A stretch of DNA of 64,000 nucleotides, taken from positions 124,001 through 188,000 of the forward strand of contig CAVWXN010000009.1 of NCBI GenBank assembly GCA_963759125.1, in the 5' to 3' direction. This document shows positions 35,490-43,915 of this stretch, piece after piece; the first letter of the stretch is position 1; the number at the start of each line of letters is the position of its first letter. A program made the translations under genes and the position numbers. The DNA comes from JABDQA01 sp963759125 (GTDB lineage Bacteria; Desulfobacterota; Desulfobulbia; Desulfobulbales; Desulfocapsaceae). The notes beneath the pieces were generated by a model. The model was not told where the DNA came from and did not search any database. It was given only the letters and a program-made list of their open reading frames with translations.

Positions 35490-35574
35490 TGGTGGAGGGG
35501 GGAGGATTCGAACCTCCGAAGGCTCCGCCGACAGATTTACAGTCTGTTCCCTTTGACCGCTCGGGAACCCCTCC
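35490..35574 (-). tRNA. tRNA-Tyr (GTA)
   Basis: This 85-base tRNA has acceptor GGAGGGG/CCCCTCC, a long variable arm (CGGCGGAGCCTTCG), anticodon stem ACAGA/TCTGT with loop CTGTAAA giving GTA, and an encoded CCA. The long variable arm is normal for bacterial tRNA-Tyr. It matches tyrU of E. coli in position. Confidence 0.97.
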
Positions 35575-35637
35575 ACTGAGCTAAATGCCCTGAATCTTTA
35601 TACTCTAACCAATACTTAATAAAGTATTTTTCCCTTT

Positions 35638-35713
35638 TGGAGCTGGCGATGGGACTTGAACCCGCAACCTGCTGATTACAAATCAGCTGCTCTGCCAATT
35701 GAGCTACGCCAGC
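35638..35713 (-). tRNA. tRNA-Thr (TGT)
   Basis: The 76-base cloverleaf has acceptor GCTGGCG/CGCCAGC, anticodon stem GCTGA/TCAGC with loop TTTGTAA giving TGT, and an encoded CCA. It is the first tRNA of the unit, matching thrU of E. coli, and starts 14 bases after the -10 box of a good promoter. Confidence 0.97.
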
Positions 35714-35727
35714 TTACAAAGCCAATC

Positions 35728-35756
35728 AATATACATCTGCTGATAACTTTAATCAA
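35728..35756 (-). promoter_or_regulatory. promoter of the tRNA-tuf unit
   Basis: On the minus strand TTGATT (complement of 35751-35756) and TATATT (complement of 35728-35733) are separated by exactly 17 bases. The first tRNA begins 14 bases after the -10, a spacing typical of stable RNA promoters. A second TTGACT lies further upstream and may be an alternative -35. The upstream region is rich in A/T, as expected for a strong promoter. Confidence 0.75.
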
Positions 35757-36025
35757 TATCTTTTTTAGTCAAACCCTATTTTCAAATTCTCAACATTTTT
35801 TTCTCTGAACGCCTGTTTTGCGCCAGTCAAAAGGCCAAAAGGTAATCATAAAAGTTTGATATGTAACAAAGAGGATCATTGAGATTTTCCACAGTGAGAT
35901 ACGTTCAGGACGTTCATTCAGGCTAGTCGCGAAGGCGGTGCCGGTGGAGCAGCCTGGGAGCCAGGTGAACTGGCTTCACAGCGAGCAACGCTGCCTGAGG
36001 GAATGGATTGAATGCCGGTCGCCAG
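35757..36025. other. intergenic stretch with an unassigned structured segment
   Basis: No convincing gene is seen in this part of the 374-base gap between the tRNA unit and qmoC. The half near the tRNAs is A/T-rich. The half near qmoC (about 35910-36020) is GC-rich and folds: GAGCCAG/CTGGCTT at 35958-35976 with loop GTGAA, then CAGCG/CGCTG at 35979-35993 with loop AGCAA. It could be a small RNA, a relic, or an unrecognised riboswitch-like element; I cannot identify it. Confidence 0.4.
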
Positions 36026-36060
36026 AAAAAAAAGGCCGGCCCTCAACAGGGCCGGCCTTT
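36026..36060 (-). terminator. rho-independent terminator after qmoC
   Basis: AAAGGCCGGCCC and GGGCCGGCCTTT form a perfect 12-pair stem with a six-base loop (36031-36060), followed on the minus strand by eight T residues. It lies 28 bases after the qmoC stop and ends the qmoABC transcript. Confidence 0.93.
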
Positions 36061-36087
36061 CAATAAAGAGGTAGCTGTAATTATTTA

Positions 36088-37284
36088 TTATTCAACGGCT
36101 GGTTTGCCAAACGAGCTTTCCCGATACTTCTCAAACGCCATCGCCGTCGTCCGGTAAGCGATATGGGCAAACTTGGTATAAGGCAGATAGAGGAACAGCA
36201 TCATTACCGCTACCAGGTGACAGAAGTAGACGATATAGCCGATTGCGGGCAGCCCGAGCCAGCGCAGAAGTTCTGAAGCAAGGCCGGTAACGCCAACAGC
36301 GGCAATCTCCCAGATCAGGAACCAGTCATAAAAGGTCTTGCTGCTCTCACCCGACGCCTCTGTCTTGGTCCTGTTGGTCCAGAGCACAAAGATGCCAAAC
36401 AGCAAGGCAATGGCAGACACATTAGCCAGGATTTTGAACGGATCATAGAACAGCATCGGCCCATGCCAGGAAGGCAGGAACAGACCGATAACATCATTTT
36501 TCAGCAAAGACCAGCAGGTCACGATAAACAACCCGATGAAGGCCAACATCAGCGGCAGATGGCCCCTGACCCTGTCTGTGTTGGTAGTGCACTCCTTAAA
36601 GCGGTTATGCTGGACGATCTCCACCAGCGATGGCCACAGAAACTGAGTGACGAACTGGGTGACCGATGGACGGTATGCCGAACCGATCCCGGCCTTTTCC
36701 GACATGGTCTTCCACATAGTGGTCAACCCTTTGTAGAGCGATATTGCTGCAATGCCTACGGAGGTCAACATGATCAAGACGATAAAGAAAATATTCTTGG
36801 CATACCACTTGAATTCCCAGTGACCAAAGAAATGCTGGTAGCCATACTTGGCAAACTCCTCTTTGGAGGGAATATGCATTCCTCCGGAAATCAACCACAT
36901 CACGAAGATGACCACCACCGGGATGCCTATCAGAATCGGCAGATTCTTGGCCGACGTCGCCAGCTTGGCCAAACCGGCCGGCCAGCCGTACATGGTGTAG
37001 GCATAGGCCCTGATCGCCCCCAGTACTTCCGAGGGCTTGGCCCCGCGAGGACAATAGGTGGTACAGTCGCCGCAGTTATGGCAAAGGAATACGTCCGGAT
37101 CAGCAACCAGGTGGTCTTTCATCCCCCAGGAAGACCAGATCATTTCCTTGCGCGGAAAGGGCTTTTCGTCCGAGGACAAGGGACATCGCACGGAACAGGT
37201 GGCGCATTGGTAACACTTTTTTAAAGAGTCGCCGCCGGCCCCCTTAAGATATTTAATAAAACTCAAATCAGGTTGAACGTTCAT
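36088..37284 (-). CDS. qmoC: QmoC, membrane subunit of the quinone-interacting oxidoreductase
   Basis: QmoC anchors the Qmo complex in the inner membrane and is thought to take electrons from menaquinol. The 398-residue product has an N-terminal HdrC-like part with two 4Fe-4S motifs (CYQCATCSVRCP and CHNCGDCTTYCP), then a C-terminal cytochrome b-like part with about six membrane segments. The start at 37284 (MNVQPDLSF) is chosen because AGGAGG lies seven bases upstream; a frame extension of 17 codons is rejected. It is the last gene of qmoABC. Confidence 0.96.
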   Translation of the reverse strand: MNVQPDLSFIKYLKGAGGDSLKKCYQCATCSVRCPLSSDEKPFPRKEMIWSSWGMKDHLVADPDVFLCHNCGDCTTYCPRGAKPSEVLGAIRAYAYTMYGWPAGLAKLATSAKNLPILIGIPVVVIFVMWLISGGMHIPSKEEFAKYGYQHFFGHWEFKWYAKNIFFIVLIMLTSVGIAAISLYKGLTTMWKTMSEKAGIGSAYRPSVTQFVTQFLWPSLVEIVQHNRFKECTTNTDRVRGHLPLMLAFIGLFIVTCWSLLKNDVIGLFLPSWHGPMLFYDPFKILANVSAIALLFGIFVLWTNRTKTEASGESSKTFYDWFLIWEIAAVGVTGLASELLRWLGLPAIGYIVYFCHLVAVMMLFLYLPYTKFAHIAYRTTAMAFEKYRESSFGKPAVE

Positions 37285-37382
37285 TGTTTTGCCTCCTGTT
37301 ATCTTATCTATATTCACCTGAGGTGTATCAAACATATTGCCGGGCCGTTTCTATTATACAGCCCGGCCAGATAAAAAACAGG

Positions 37383-39644
37383 TTAGAAGCCCTTAAATGG
37401 ATTCGGTCCCATCTCGACGATTTCTTCAACGAAATCGTTCAGGATCTGCGGGATCTTGTCATAATCTGTAATGGCTACCTGTTCTGCGGCACAACGTTCC
37501 GACTCGAGTCCGAGGGTAGAAAGCGTGTCGCCAATATTTTCCATACGCTTGTTGGCGATTTCAGAACCTTTTACAAAGTGGCACTGGTAGTCGTCCCCGT
37601 AAGTACAGCCCAGCAGCATTGCTCCGTCCATACCTGCGGACAGCGCATCACGTATCCAGGCCATGTTCACGGACCCGAGACAGCGAACCGGGATAAAGCG
37701 AATCATATGGTTGATGCCGTTACCCTTCATACCAGCCATGTCGAGAGCCGGGTAGGCATCGTTTTCGCAAGCGAAGACCACGATTCTCAGACGATCATCA
37801 TCTTCTTCTGGCACCTCCACCGATTTGATCATCGATCCGATAAGATCGATGTTGTAGTCGGTAAAGCCGATAATGCGCTCGGGACAGGCGCCCATGCAGG
37901 TACCGCAGCGGCGGCATCTGGTGTTGTTGGGCAGCGGGGTCCCTTTTTCATCGTCATCGAGGGCACCGAACGGACACTCCTCAGTACAGCGTTTACACTG
38001 GGTACAGCGCTGCATGAAGAAATCAGGCCAGGTCTGGTCACCGGATCGGGGGTGAACAGAAACACCGCGGTCGGTGGACTCCAGACACTGGATCGCTTTG
38101 AGGGCTGCGCCGGTGGCATCGTCGATGGTCTCTTCGATGGTTTCAGCCTTGCGCACACCGCCACAGGTGTAAACACCGGTTCTTCTGGTTTCGTATGGAA
38201 AACAGATGAAATGCGAATCGGCATAGCCGTCGAACAGATCCAGATCGATAAATGCCGGACCCTGGCGGTAGGCCAGGTTGACGGTGTCTTCTTCCTTGGT
38301 GGTCGGCTCCATACCGGCGGCCAGGACGACCATGTCGACATCAAGCTCAAGATTCTCGCCGAGCAGGGTGTCTTCAGCTGTTACCTTGAGCTTGCCGCCA
38401 TTTTCCTCGACCTTGGTGACAGCCGCTTTGGTCAGGAAAATGCCGTCATTTTGCTGGGCGCTCTTGTAGAAAAGCTCCTGGCTTCCGGGAGTACGCATAT
38501 GCTGATAGAGAACGTAGGCCTTGCCTTCCTCGTTGTCTTCACAGACATATTGGGCCTGCTTCAGGGCGACCATGGAGGTAACCGAGTTGCAGTACGGAAA
38601 GTCTTTGTCGTCATCCTTGCCACCCGGGCTCTGCACGAAGGCTACGTTCTCGGGTACCTTGCCTTCTTTGGCGAGTTTTTCAAATTCGACATTGGTCACT
38701 ACGTTCTTGATAGCCCCGTAACCCAGATGTTCATACTCGGAGACATCGGCGGGCACCCAGCCTGTGGCCACCACCACAGCGCCGTGAATCTCGGCATCTG
38801 GATCGTCGGCCATGTAGTCCTTCAGCCCGACGTTGGGATCTTCCATTTCGCCTTTCTCGATCTTCTCGCGTTCTTCCGTCGTGACTTTAGCCGGGGCATC
38901 CCACTCGGTCTCCGCACCCGTGGCTTTCATTGAAACCTTGAATGCTCCTGGTCCTCCGGCGATACGGGCAACCTCAGCACCGGTCCTGACGGTGATCTTA
39001 TAGTCTGACTCGACTTCAGCAATCAACGCAGCTACTGGGTTGTCTTCGAGATCGGTCCAGGGTGATTTGGTCGGAAAAGACTTCCTCCAGTCAGAGGCTT
39101 TACCACCCAGCTTGTCTTCCTTCTCAACCAGGGTAACCTCGTAGCCGGCTGCAGCAGCTTCCTTGGCAGCCGTTAGTCCGGCGATCCCACCGCCCATCAC
39201 CAGAATTTTCCGGCTCAGGTTCTCGAGCAGATGCGGTTCGGGCGGCTTCGTTTTCTGGGCCTGGGTACAGGCCATGCGTATGTAATCGCTGGCGCTTTCG
39301 TTTAAAAACGCGGCCGCCTCGGCGTGGGGTTCTTCTCCTTCAGCTGGCTTGACTTCGGTCCAGACCACCTGCTCGCGCAGATTTGCCCGAACCGTTATCG
39401 TGCCCTCACCAAAATCGAACTCGTTCTGCATCACTCTCGGTGAACAGGCGCCGACAACCACCGTGTTGACTCCTTCAGCGATGTCATTTTCAATCAGAGA
39501 CCGTCCATCTGATCCGCATAGACAGTCAGCCGTCTTGCAGTCCATGGACATTTCGCCGGTTACCACCTCGGCAAGTGCATCCATATCGAGCGCGTCGCCG
39601 ATGCCGCAACCAGAACATAAATAAGCGCAGTATTTTTTATCCAT
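37383..39644 (-). CDS. qmoB: QmoB, HdrA-like flavin and iron-sulfur subunit
   Basis: QmoB is the large soluble subunit of Qmo. The 753-residue product has N-terminal cysteines (CAYLCSGCG, CKTADCLCG), an FAD-binding GGGIAGLTAAKEAAAAG near residue 150, and two 4Fe-4S motifs (CTQCKRCTEECP and CRRCGTCMGACP). A C-terminal MvhD-like domain follows (VFACENDAYPA, RCLGSVNMAWI, GCTYGDDYQCHF). This HdrA plus MvhD fusion is the QmoB hallmark. It lies six bases after qmoA. Confidence 0.97.
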   Translation of the reverse strand: MDKKYCAYLCSGCGIGDALDMDALAEVVTGEMSMDCKTADCLCGSDGRSLIENDIAEGVNTVVVGACSPRVMQNEFDFGEGTITVRANLREQVVWTEVKPAEGEEPHAEAAAFLNESASDYIRMACTQAQKTKPPEPHLLENLSRKILVMGGGIAGLTAAKEAAAAGYEVTLVEKEDKLGGKASDWRKSFPTKSPWTDLEDNPVAALIAEVESDYKITVRTGAEVARIAGGPGAFKVSMKATGAETEWDAPAKVTTEEREKIEKGEMEDPNVGLKDYMADDPDAEIHGAVVVATGWVPADVSEYEHLGYGAIKNVVTNVEFEKLAKEGKVPENVAFVQSPGGKDDDKDFPYCNSVTSMVALKQAQYVCEDNEEGKAYVLYQHMRTPGSQELFYKSAQQNDGIFLTKAAVTKVEENGGKLKVTAEDTLLGENLELDVDMVVLAAGMEPTTKEEDTVNLAYRQGPAFIDLDLFDGYADSHFICFPYETRRTGVYTCGGVRKAETIEETIDDATGAALKAIQCLESTDRGVSVHPRSGDQTWPDFFMQRCTQCKRCTEECPFGALDDDEKGTPLPNNTRCRRCGTCMGACPERIIGFTDYNIDLIGSMIKSVEVPEEDDDRLRIVVFACENDAYPALDMAGMKGNGINHMIRFIPVRCLGSVNMAWIRDALSAGMDGAMLLGCTYGDDYQCHFVKGSEIANKRMENIGDTLSTLGLESERCAAEQVAITDYDKIPQILNDFVEEIVEMGPNPFKGF

Positions 39645-39650
39645 TATTCA

Positions 39651-40907
39651 TTACCTCCTGGAAACCTGAATTGCCTTCAAGGCAGCGGCGGTGGATGATT
39701 GAGTTGTAGTAGCAACATCGGAGGCTTTCTTGGCGCAACCGGCTCCGATAATGCCGTTGGCGTAGTCGGAAAGCACGAAACCGTTGTCATCCAAATTGAC
39801 GCCGGCAGGCACGTCGCCTGCGGCGATACTTGGCTGCATGCCGGTGGCCAGGACAGCCAGGTCAACTTTCTGCTGTACTTTGTCTCCGGTGACTGCATCT
39901 TCAGCTATCACAATAACGCCGTCGCCATCAACCTCAATATCAGCAACCTTGCCTTTGATGAACTGGGCATTTTCATCGGCCATCAGTTTTTCGCGGAACT
40001 TCTCATACTTTCCAGGAGTCCGCAAGTCGATGTAAAAGACATAGATTTTCGCTTCCGGATACTGTTCCCGAATATAGTTCATCTGCTTGAAAGTGGCCAT
40101 GCAGCAGATATAGGAGCAGTATTCCAGGTGCTTTTCGTCGCGTGATCCGGCGCACTGCACGAAGCCAATGGACTCGATTTCCTTATCGGAACCGGGAACG
40201 ACAATTTTACCTCCGGTCGGACCATTGGGAGCTGCCATACGCTCTACCATCATGTTGGTAACGATGGCGTTGGACTTGGAAAAGTTCAGGCTGTCCATTT
40301 TCTCCGGATCATACGGCTGCCAGCCAGTGGCCCAGATGATGGAGGCGACACTAAGGGTGATGGTCTCGGTCTTCATGTCAAGATCGACCGCATCATATTT
40401 GCACGAAGCCTTAACCGCTTCTGCCCCATCGGCCGAAAGCGCCTCTTTGTCTATCACGAATCTTCTGGGAAAAGCCATCGCATGCGGCAGATAGGCGGCC
40501 TTGCATTTGTCCATTCCAAAGTTGAACGGATTGTCGATTTCGTCCGGACAGGCCGCAGCACAATCACCACAGGCGGTGCAGTTGCTGTTCACATAGCGGG
40601 GGGCTATGTCGACTCTAACTTCGTAATTGCCGGGACCGCCACTTACGGAGGCGACGCTGGCCATGGTGTAAGTTCGGATTTTACGATTGTTTCTGATCCG
40701 TTTGAAATTGATTTCCAGGCCGCAGCTGGGCGGACACATTTTCGGAAAATACTCGTTCAACTGAGCGACTCGTCCGCCGAAACTGGGACCATTGTCAATC
40801 AGAAAAACGTCATTTCCGACTTCGGCGGCTTCAAGTGCTGCTGTCAGCCCACTTATTCCTCCGCCTACGACCAAAATTGCACCACCGGTGCCTTGCTCGT
40901 CAGTCAT
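39651..40907 (-). CDS. qmoA: QmoA, HdrA-like flavoprotein
   Basis: QmoA is a soluble FAD subunit of Qmo that probably contacts AprAB. The 418-residue product begins with a dinucleotide fold (ILVVGGGISGLTAALEAAEVG), has PPSCGLEINFKRIR, a ferredoxin-like CTACGDCAAACP motif and the HdrA-type QCAGSRDEKHLEYCSYICC. GGAGG precedes ATG 40907. It starts the qmo unit, after a hairpin-rich gap behind aprA. Confidence 0.97.
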   Translation of the reverse strand: MTDEQGTGGAILVVGGGISGLTAALEAAEVGNDVFLIDNGPSFGGRVAQLNEYFPKMCPPSCGLEINFKRIRNNRKIRTYTMASVASVSGGPGNYEVRVDIAPRYVNSNCTACGDCAAACPDEIDNPFNFGMDKCKAAYLPHAMAFPRRFVIDKEALSADGAEAVKASCKYDAVDLDMKTETITLSVASIIWATGWQPYDPEKMDSLNFSKSNAIVTNMMVERMAAPNGPTGGKIVVPGSDKEIESIGFVQCAGSRDEKHLEYCSYICCMATFKQMNYIREQYPEAKIYVFYIDLRTPGKYEKFREKLMADENAQFIKGKVADIEVDGDGVIVIAEDAVTGDKVQQKVDLAVLATGMQPSIAAGDVPAGVNLDDNGFVLSDYANGIIGAGCAKKASDVATTTQSSTAAALKAIQVSRR

Positions 40908-41089
40908 ACCATTCCTCCATAGTTACTGAATATTTTCCTGCTGATAGATGTTGTATCCCCAATCGGGTAGAGCCACATCTACCAATTGTTTAAAACTGCT
41001 GAAAGGATTCTGGGTCAAAAATCCTTTTCCTTCGGGAAAGTTTCAAGATACTTGCAGCTTTCCCGAAGGAAAAGCGGTTGCCACCATAG
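40908..41089 (-). promoter_or_regulatory. aprA-qmoA intergenic region with a 17-bp inverted repeat
   Basis: CTTTTCCTTCGGGAAAG (41024-41040) is followed by its exact reverse complement at 41058-41074 with a 17-base spacer. There is no T-run, so it is not a simple terminator. Just beyond it, TTGACC and TTTTAA with 17 bases between them (complement of 40990-41018) may be a weak qmo promoter. The stem would lie at the upstream edge of that promoter. Confidence 0.6.
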
Positions 41090-41126
41090 AAAAAATCTCC
41101 AGGAGCACAAGGCCCCTGGAGATTTT
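41090..41126 (-). terminator. rho-independent terminator after aprA
   Basis: AAAATCTCCAGG (41092-41103) and CCTGGAGATTTT (41115-41126) form a 12-pair stem with an 11-base loop, followed by six T residues on the minus strand. It lies 34 bases after the aprA stop. It separates aprBA from qmoABC, so the very abundant apr message is probably mostly ended here, with read-through or a separate promoter for qmo. Confidence 0.88.
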
Positions 41127-41160
41127 CTTACATCATAGTGCTCGTGCTGTCATCCAGCGC

Positions 41161-43176
41161 TTACAGCCATGGTTCAGTCTCAATGATGTTAACCATTTCG
41201 ACCTTCTCGCACTTCCATTCCTTGGATTCAACATCGAAGGTGGAGTTTACGAAGCACTTCCAGTTATCGTCATCACAGGTCGGGAAATCTGAACGATAGT
41301 AGAAGCCCGGATAGCGGGATTCTTCACGGAACAGAATGTGACGGATGTGAGACTCAACACACCAGATGCGATGGTAGTTCTCCCAGCAGCGCAGCAATTC
41401 GTGCAGGTCGCCAGCAGCCATCTTCTCTGAGTCCTCGCGGAGCATTTCGAGAAGATCCATACAGATCTGGAGCAGTTTACCGGAGGTCATGTAGTAAGTT
41501 GCGACGCCGCCACCGTACTCGTCGGTAGCTTTCATCAGACGCATCATCAGACCTGCAGGCTTGCAGTAATTCGGATTTACATCTTCAGCGGTCGAGGCAC
41601 CAACGAATTCGTGGTAGCGCTTGACTGGAGCGTAAATCTCGTCTGCAATTTCCTGTGCAGTCTGCTGCAGTTCTGGGGTGAAATCGTTGTCACGGCAGTA
41701 CTTGACCATCTGCTTGGCAACGATGCGGCCTTCGGCGTGTGAACCGGAGGAGAACTTGTGACCGGAGGCGCCCACGCCGTCGCCGGCGGTGAACAGACCG
41801 TCTACGGTGGTCATACGGTTGTAGCCCCACTTGTACTGATGGGCGCGGGAGTCACTGGCGATATCGGGTACCCAGTCCTCATCCGGACCGGAACACCAGA
41901 TGCCGCAGCAACCGGAGTGTGAACCGAGCATATAAGGCTCAGTCGGCATAATCTCAGAACCAATCTTCTCGGGCTCTACGTTCATACCGGCCCAGAGACC
42001 AGCCTGACCGACGGACATATCCAGGAAGTCTTCCCAGGCCTCAGACTCGAGGTGCTTCCAGAATTTCTTCAGGGATTTTTCGTCCATACCAGCAGCTTTA
42101 CGATCCTCAAGGAAGGTATTCAAAGCAACGTCGGTGGCCATGTAGATCGGACCGCGACCGGCTTTGAGTTCGTTGAGCATCAGGTGGTTACGCAGACAGG
42201 TCGGGGTAACCGGAGAGGCACCGTAAGGCATGAATTTATTGAGTTCTTCCTGGGCAGCATCGCCACCGGCGTAGAACTCGCCCAGGCCGTTCGATACTTT
42301 GGCTTTGAACAGCAGGAACCAGGCACCAACCGGTCCGTAACCATCCTTGAAGCGGGACGGGGTGAAACGGTTTTCCATCATGGTCAGGGTAGCACCAACC
42401 TGAGCGGCCAGGGTGTAGGTGGAACCGGCATTCCATACCGGATACCAGGCACGGCCTTTACCTTCACCGGTTGAACGCGGACGGAAGATATTAACAGCAC
42501 CACCACAGGCGACAACGGCGGTTTTACACTTGATGACGTATACTTTGTTCTCACGTACGGAGAAACCAGCAGCGCCAGCGATCTGGTTCGGCTTGTTCTT
42601 GTCGAGCAGCAGTTTCACGATAAAAACACGCTCGAGGATGTTGTCAGCGCCCAGTGCGGTAGCAGCAGGCTCGGCAACGATACACTTGTAGGACTCACCG
42701 TTGATCATGATCTGCCATTTACCGGTACGAACCGGGGTTCCGCCTTCGCGCAGGGTCGGAGCAGGCTTGGCGCCGTCAATGTTTTCACCATCGGCGTCTT
42801 TCTTCCAGACCGGCAGGCCCCATTCTTCGAACAGCTTGACAGACTCGTCCACGTGGCGACCACAGTCATAAACCAGGTCTTCACGGATAACGCCCATCAG
42901 GTCGTTACGGACCATCTTGACATAATCTTTAATCGGGTTTTCACCAACATAGGTGTTGATCGCGGAAAGACCCTGGGCAACAGCGCCTGAACGCTCGAGG
43001 GAGGCTTTGTCCACGAGCATAATTTTCAGATCTTCCGGGGCCCACTTCTTGATCTCAAAAGCGGTACCGCATGCGGCCATACCACCACCGATGATCAACG
43101 CATCTACGTCCATTTCGACGATCTCAGGATCGACGACGGCTAAAAGTTCGCCTTTTGGTTTGTTCGGTAATGCCAT
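41161..43176 (-). CDS. aprA: adenylylsulfate reductase alpha subunit
   Basis: AprA carries FAD and reduces adenosine 5'-phosphosulfate to sulfite and AMP in the cytoplasm. The 671-residue product has an FAD fold (DALIIGGGMAACGTAFEIKK), the active-site region RFTPSRFKDGYGPVGAW, and the FAD-contacting TAGDGVGASGHKFSSGS. ATG 43176 is chosen over a TTG two codons upstream because AAGGAG lies eight bases before it. The aprB-aprA-qmoA order and full length indicate the sulfate-reducing direction. Confidence 0.98.
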   Translation of the reverse strand: MALPNKPKGELLAVVDPEIVEMDVDALIIGGGMAACGTAFEIKKWAPEDLKIMLVDKASLERSGAVAQGLSAINTYVGENPIKDYVKMVRNDLMGVIREDLVYDCGRHVDESVKLFEEWGLPVWKKDADGENIDGAKPAPTLREGGTPVRTGKWQIMINGESYKCIVAEPAATALGADNILERVFIVKLLLDKNKPNQIAGAAGFSVRENKVYVIKCKTAVVACGGAVNIFRPRSTGEGKGRAWYPVWNAGSTYTLAAQVGATLTMMENRFTPSRFKDGYGPVGAWFLLFKAKVSNGLGEFYAGGDAAQEELNKFMPYGASPVTPTCLRNHLMLNELKAGRGPIYMATDVALNTFLEDRKAAGMDEKSLKKFWKHLESEAWEDFLDMSVGQAGLWAGMNVEPEKIGSEIMPTEPYMLGSHSGCCGIWCSGPDEDWVPDIASDSRAHQYKWGYNRMTTVDGLFTAGDGVGASGHKFSSGSHAEGRIVAKQMVKYCRDNDFTPELQQTAQEIADEIYAPVKRYHEFVGASTAEDVNPNYCKPAGLMMRLMKATDEYGGGVATYYMTSGKLLQICMDLLEMLREDSEKMAAGDLHELLRCWENYHRIWCVESHIRHILFREESRYPGFYYRSDFPTCDDDNWKCFVNSTFDVESKEWKCEKVEMVNIIETEPWL

Positions 43177-43228
43177 ATTCAAATCTCCTTTTGAATAAAG
43201 ATTTTAAGATTTTACACAATCCAGCTCA

Positions 43229-43642
43229 TCAAGGGGTCGGAAGATCTGACTCGAGGAGCAGACATTCGTCATCAAGGTTTCCACCTTTTTCACCCACGTA
43301 AGCATTGGCAGCACCCTCAGCCGTGGTCCGGATCGGGAACTTGAAGCGCTTCATGTTGCCATTGCGGAACTTGACAGTCCACATAATGGAGTCGGAAGAA
43401 CGCATCGGATGTACCTGGCCGCCCATCGGAACAAAGTCGTCGTAACCGCGCACAAAGACCGATCCCTGCGGACAAATCTTAACGCAGGAGTAACACTCCC
43501 AGCAGGCATCAGGCTCTTGGTTGTAAGCCTTCATCGTCTCAACGTTCAGAACCATCAGATCGTTGGGGCAAATGTACATGCATGCAGTCTTGTCACCGCC
43601 TTTGCAGCCGTCACATTTTTCAGGATCTACATAACTTGGCAT
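43229..43642 (-). CDS. aprB: adenylylsulfate reductase beta subunit
   Basis: AprB carries two 4Fe-4S clusters that pass electrons to the FAD of AprA. The 137-residue product has CDGCKGGDKTACMYICP and CWECYSCVKICP, then a C-terminal tail (SIMWTVKFRNGNMKRFKF) that wraps around AprA in known structures. GAGGAGG precedes ATG 43642. It is the first gene after the apr promoter. Confidence 0.97.
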   Translation of the reverse strand: MPSYVDPEKCDGCKGGDKTACMYICPNDLMVLNVETMKAYNQEPDACWECYSCVKICPQGSVFVRGYDDFVPMGGQVHPMRSSDSIMWTVKFRNGNMKRFKFPIRTTAEGAANAYVGEKGGNLDDECLLLESDLPTP

Positions 43643-43829
43643 TAAACTACCTCCTCAGTTAGTTTTAACTGTTGTGGCTCTGAACCGACAGAGCCCACTA
43701 AAACCAATACAAACTTTACTGCTTCTATTACAACCCATAGTCGGCTGGAGAACCGAAGCAAAGCAGCCAACTACTTGATTTTAAAGAACCTTTTGTTAAG
43801 CAATACCGTTGCTTTTCGCACTCAAAAAA
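43643..43829 (-). other. long structured 5' leader of aprBA
   Basis: About 210 bases separate the predicted start of transcription from aprB. The leader contains GGCTCTG/CAGAGCC (43676-43695) with a six-base loop, and a GGCTG/CAGCC pairing near 43744-43770. No short coding region is convincing. A long folded leader can stabilise an abundant message or regulate it; the sequence alone does not say which. Confidence 0.5.
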
Positions 43830-43849
43830 AAATGAGTGCTCACTCATTT
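43830..43849 (-). promoter_or_regulatory. 20-bp operator-like palindrome before aprBA
   Basis: The arms AAATGAGTG and CACTCATTT are exact complements around AG. The palindrome starts about 12 bases after the -10 box, so it covers roughly +7 to +26 of the transcript. It is followed by nine T residues on the minus strand. It may be a binding site for a dimeric repressor (TetR-like spacing), or the RNA may form a short stem before a U-tract and act as an attenuator. The identity of any regulator is unknown. Confidence 0.55.
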
Positions 43850-43861
43850 CCCAAGACTTTT

Positions 43862-43890
43862 CTTATAAAATGTTGCCCGGAAATTGTCAA
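43862..43890 (-). promoter_or_regulatory. promoter of aprBA
   Basis: TTGACA (complement of 43885-43890) and TATAAG (complement of 43862-43867) are exactly 17 bases apart: a near-consensus sigma-70 promoter. It lies between the ftsK stop and aprB and should give very high expression, as expected for a central enzyme of sulfate respiration. Confidence 0.85.
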
Positions 43891-43915
43891 GATATTAAAT
43901 CGAAATGGCGGGTGA

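Noticed and set aside
35910..36020. Molybdenum cofactor riboswitch
   Set aside because: The AGGTGAACTGG hairpin is only suggestive; the conserved flanking boxes cannot be confirmed by eye and there is no downstream plus-strand gene.
37284..38933. 549-codon plus-strand ORF
   Set aside because: It is antisense to qmoC and qmoB, which have clear domains and motifs; its translation shows no family pattern and it arises from the high GC of third positions.
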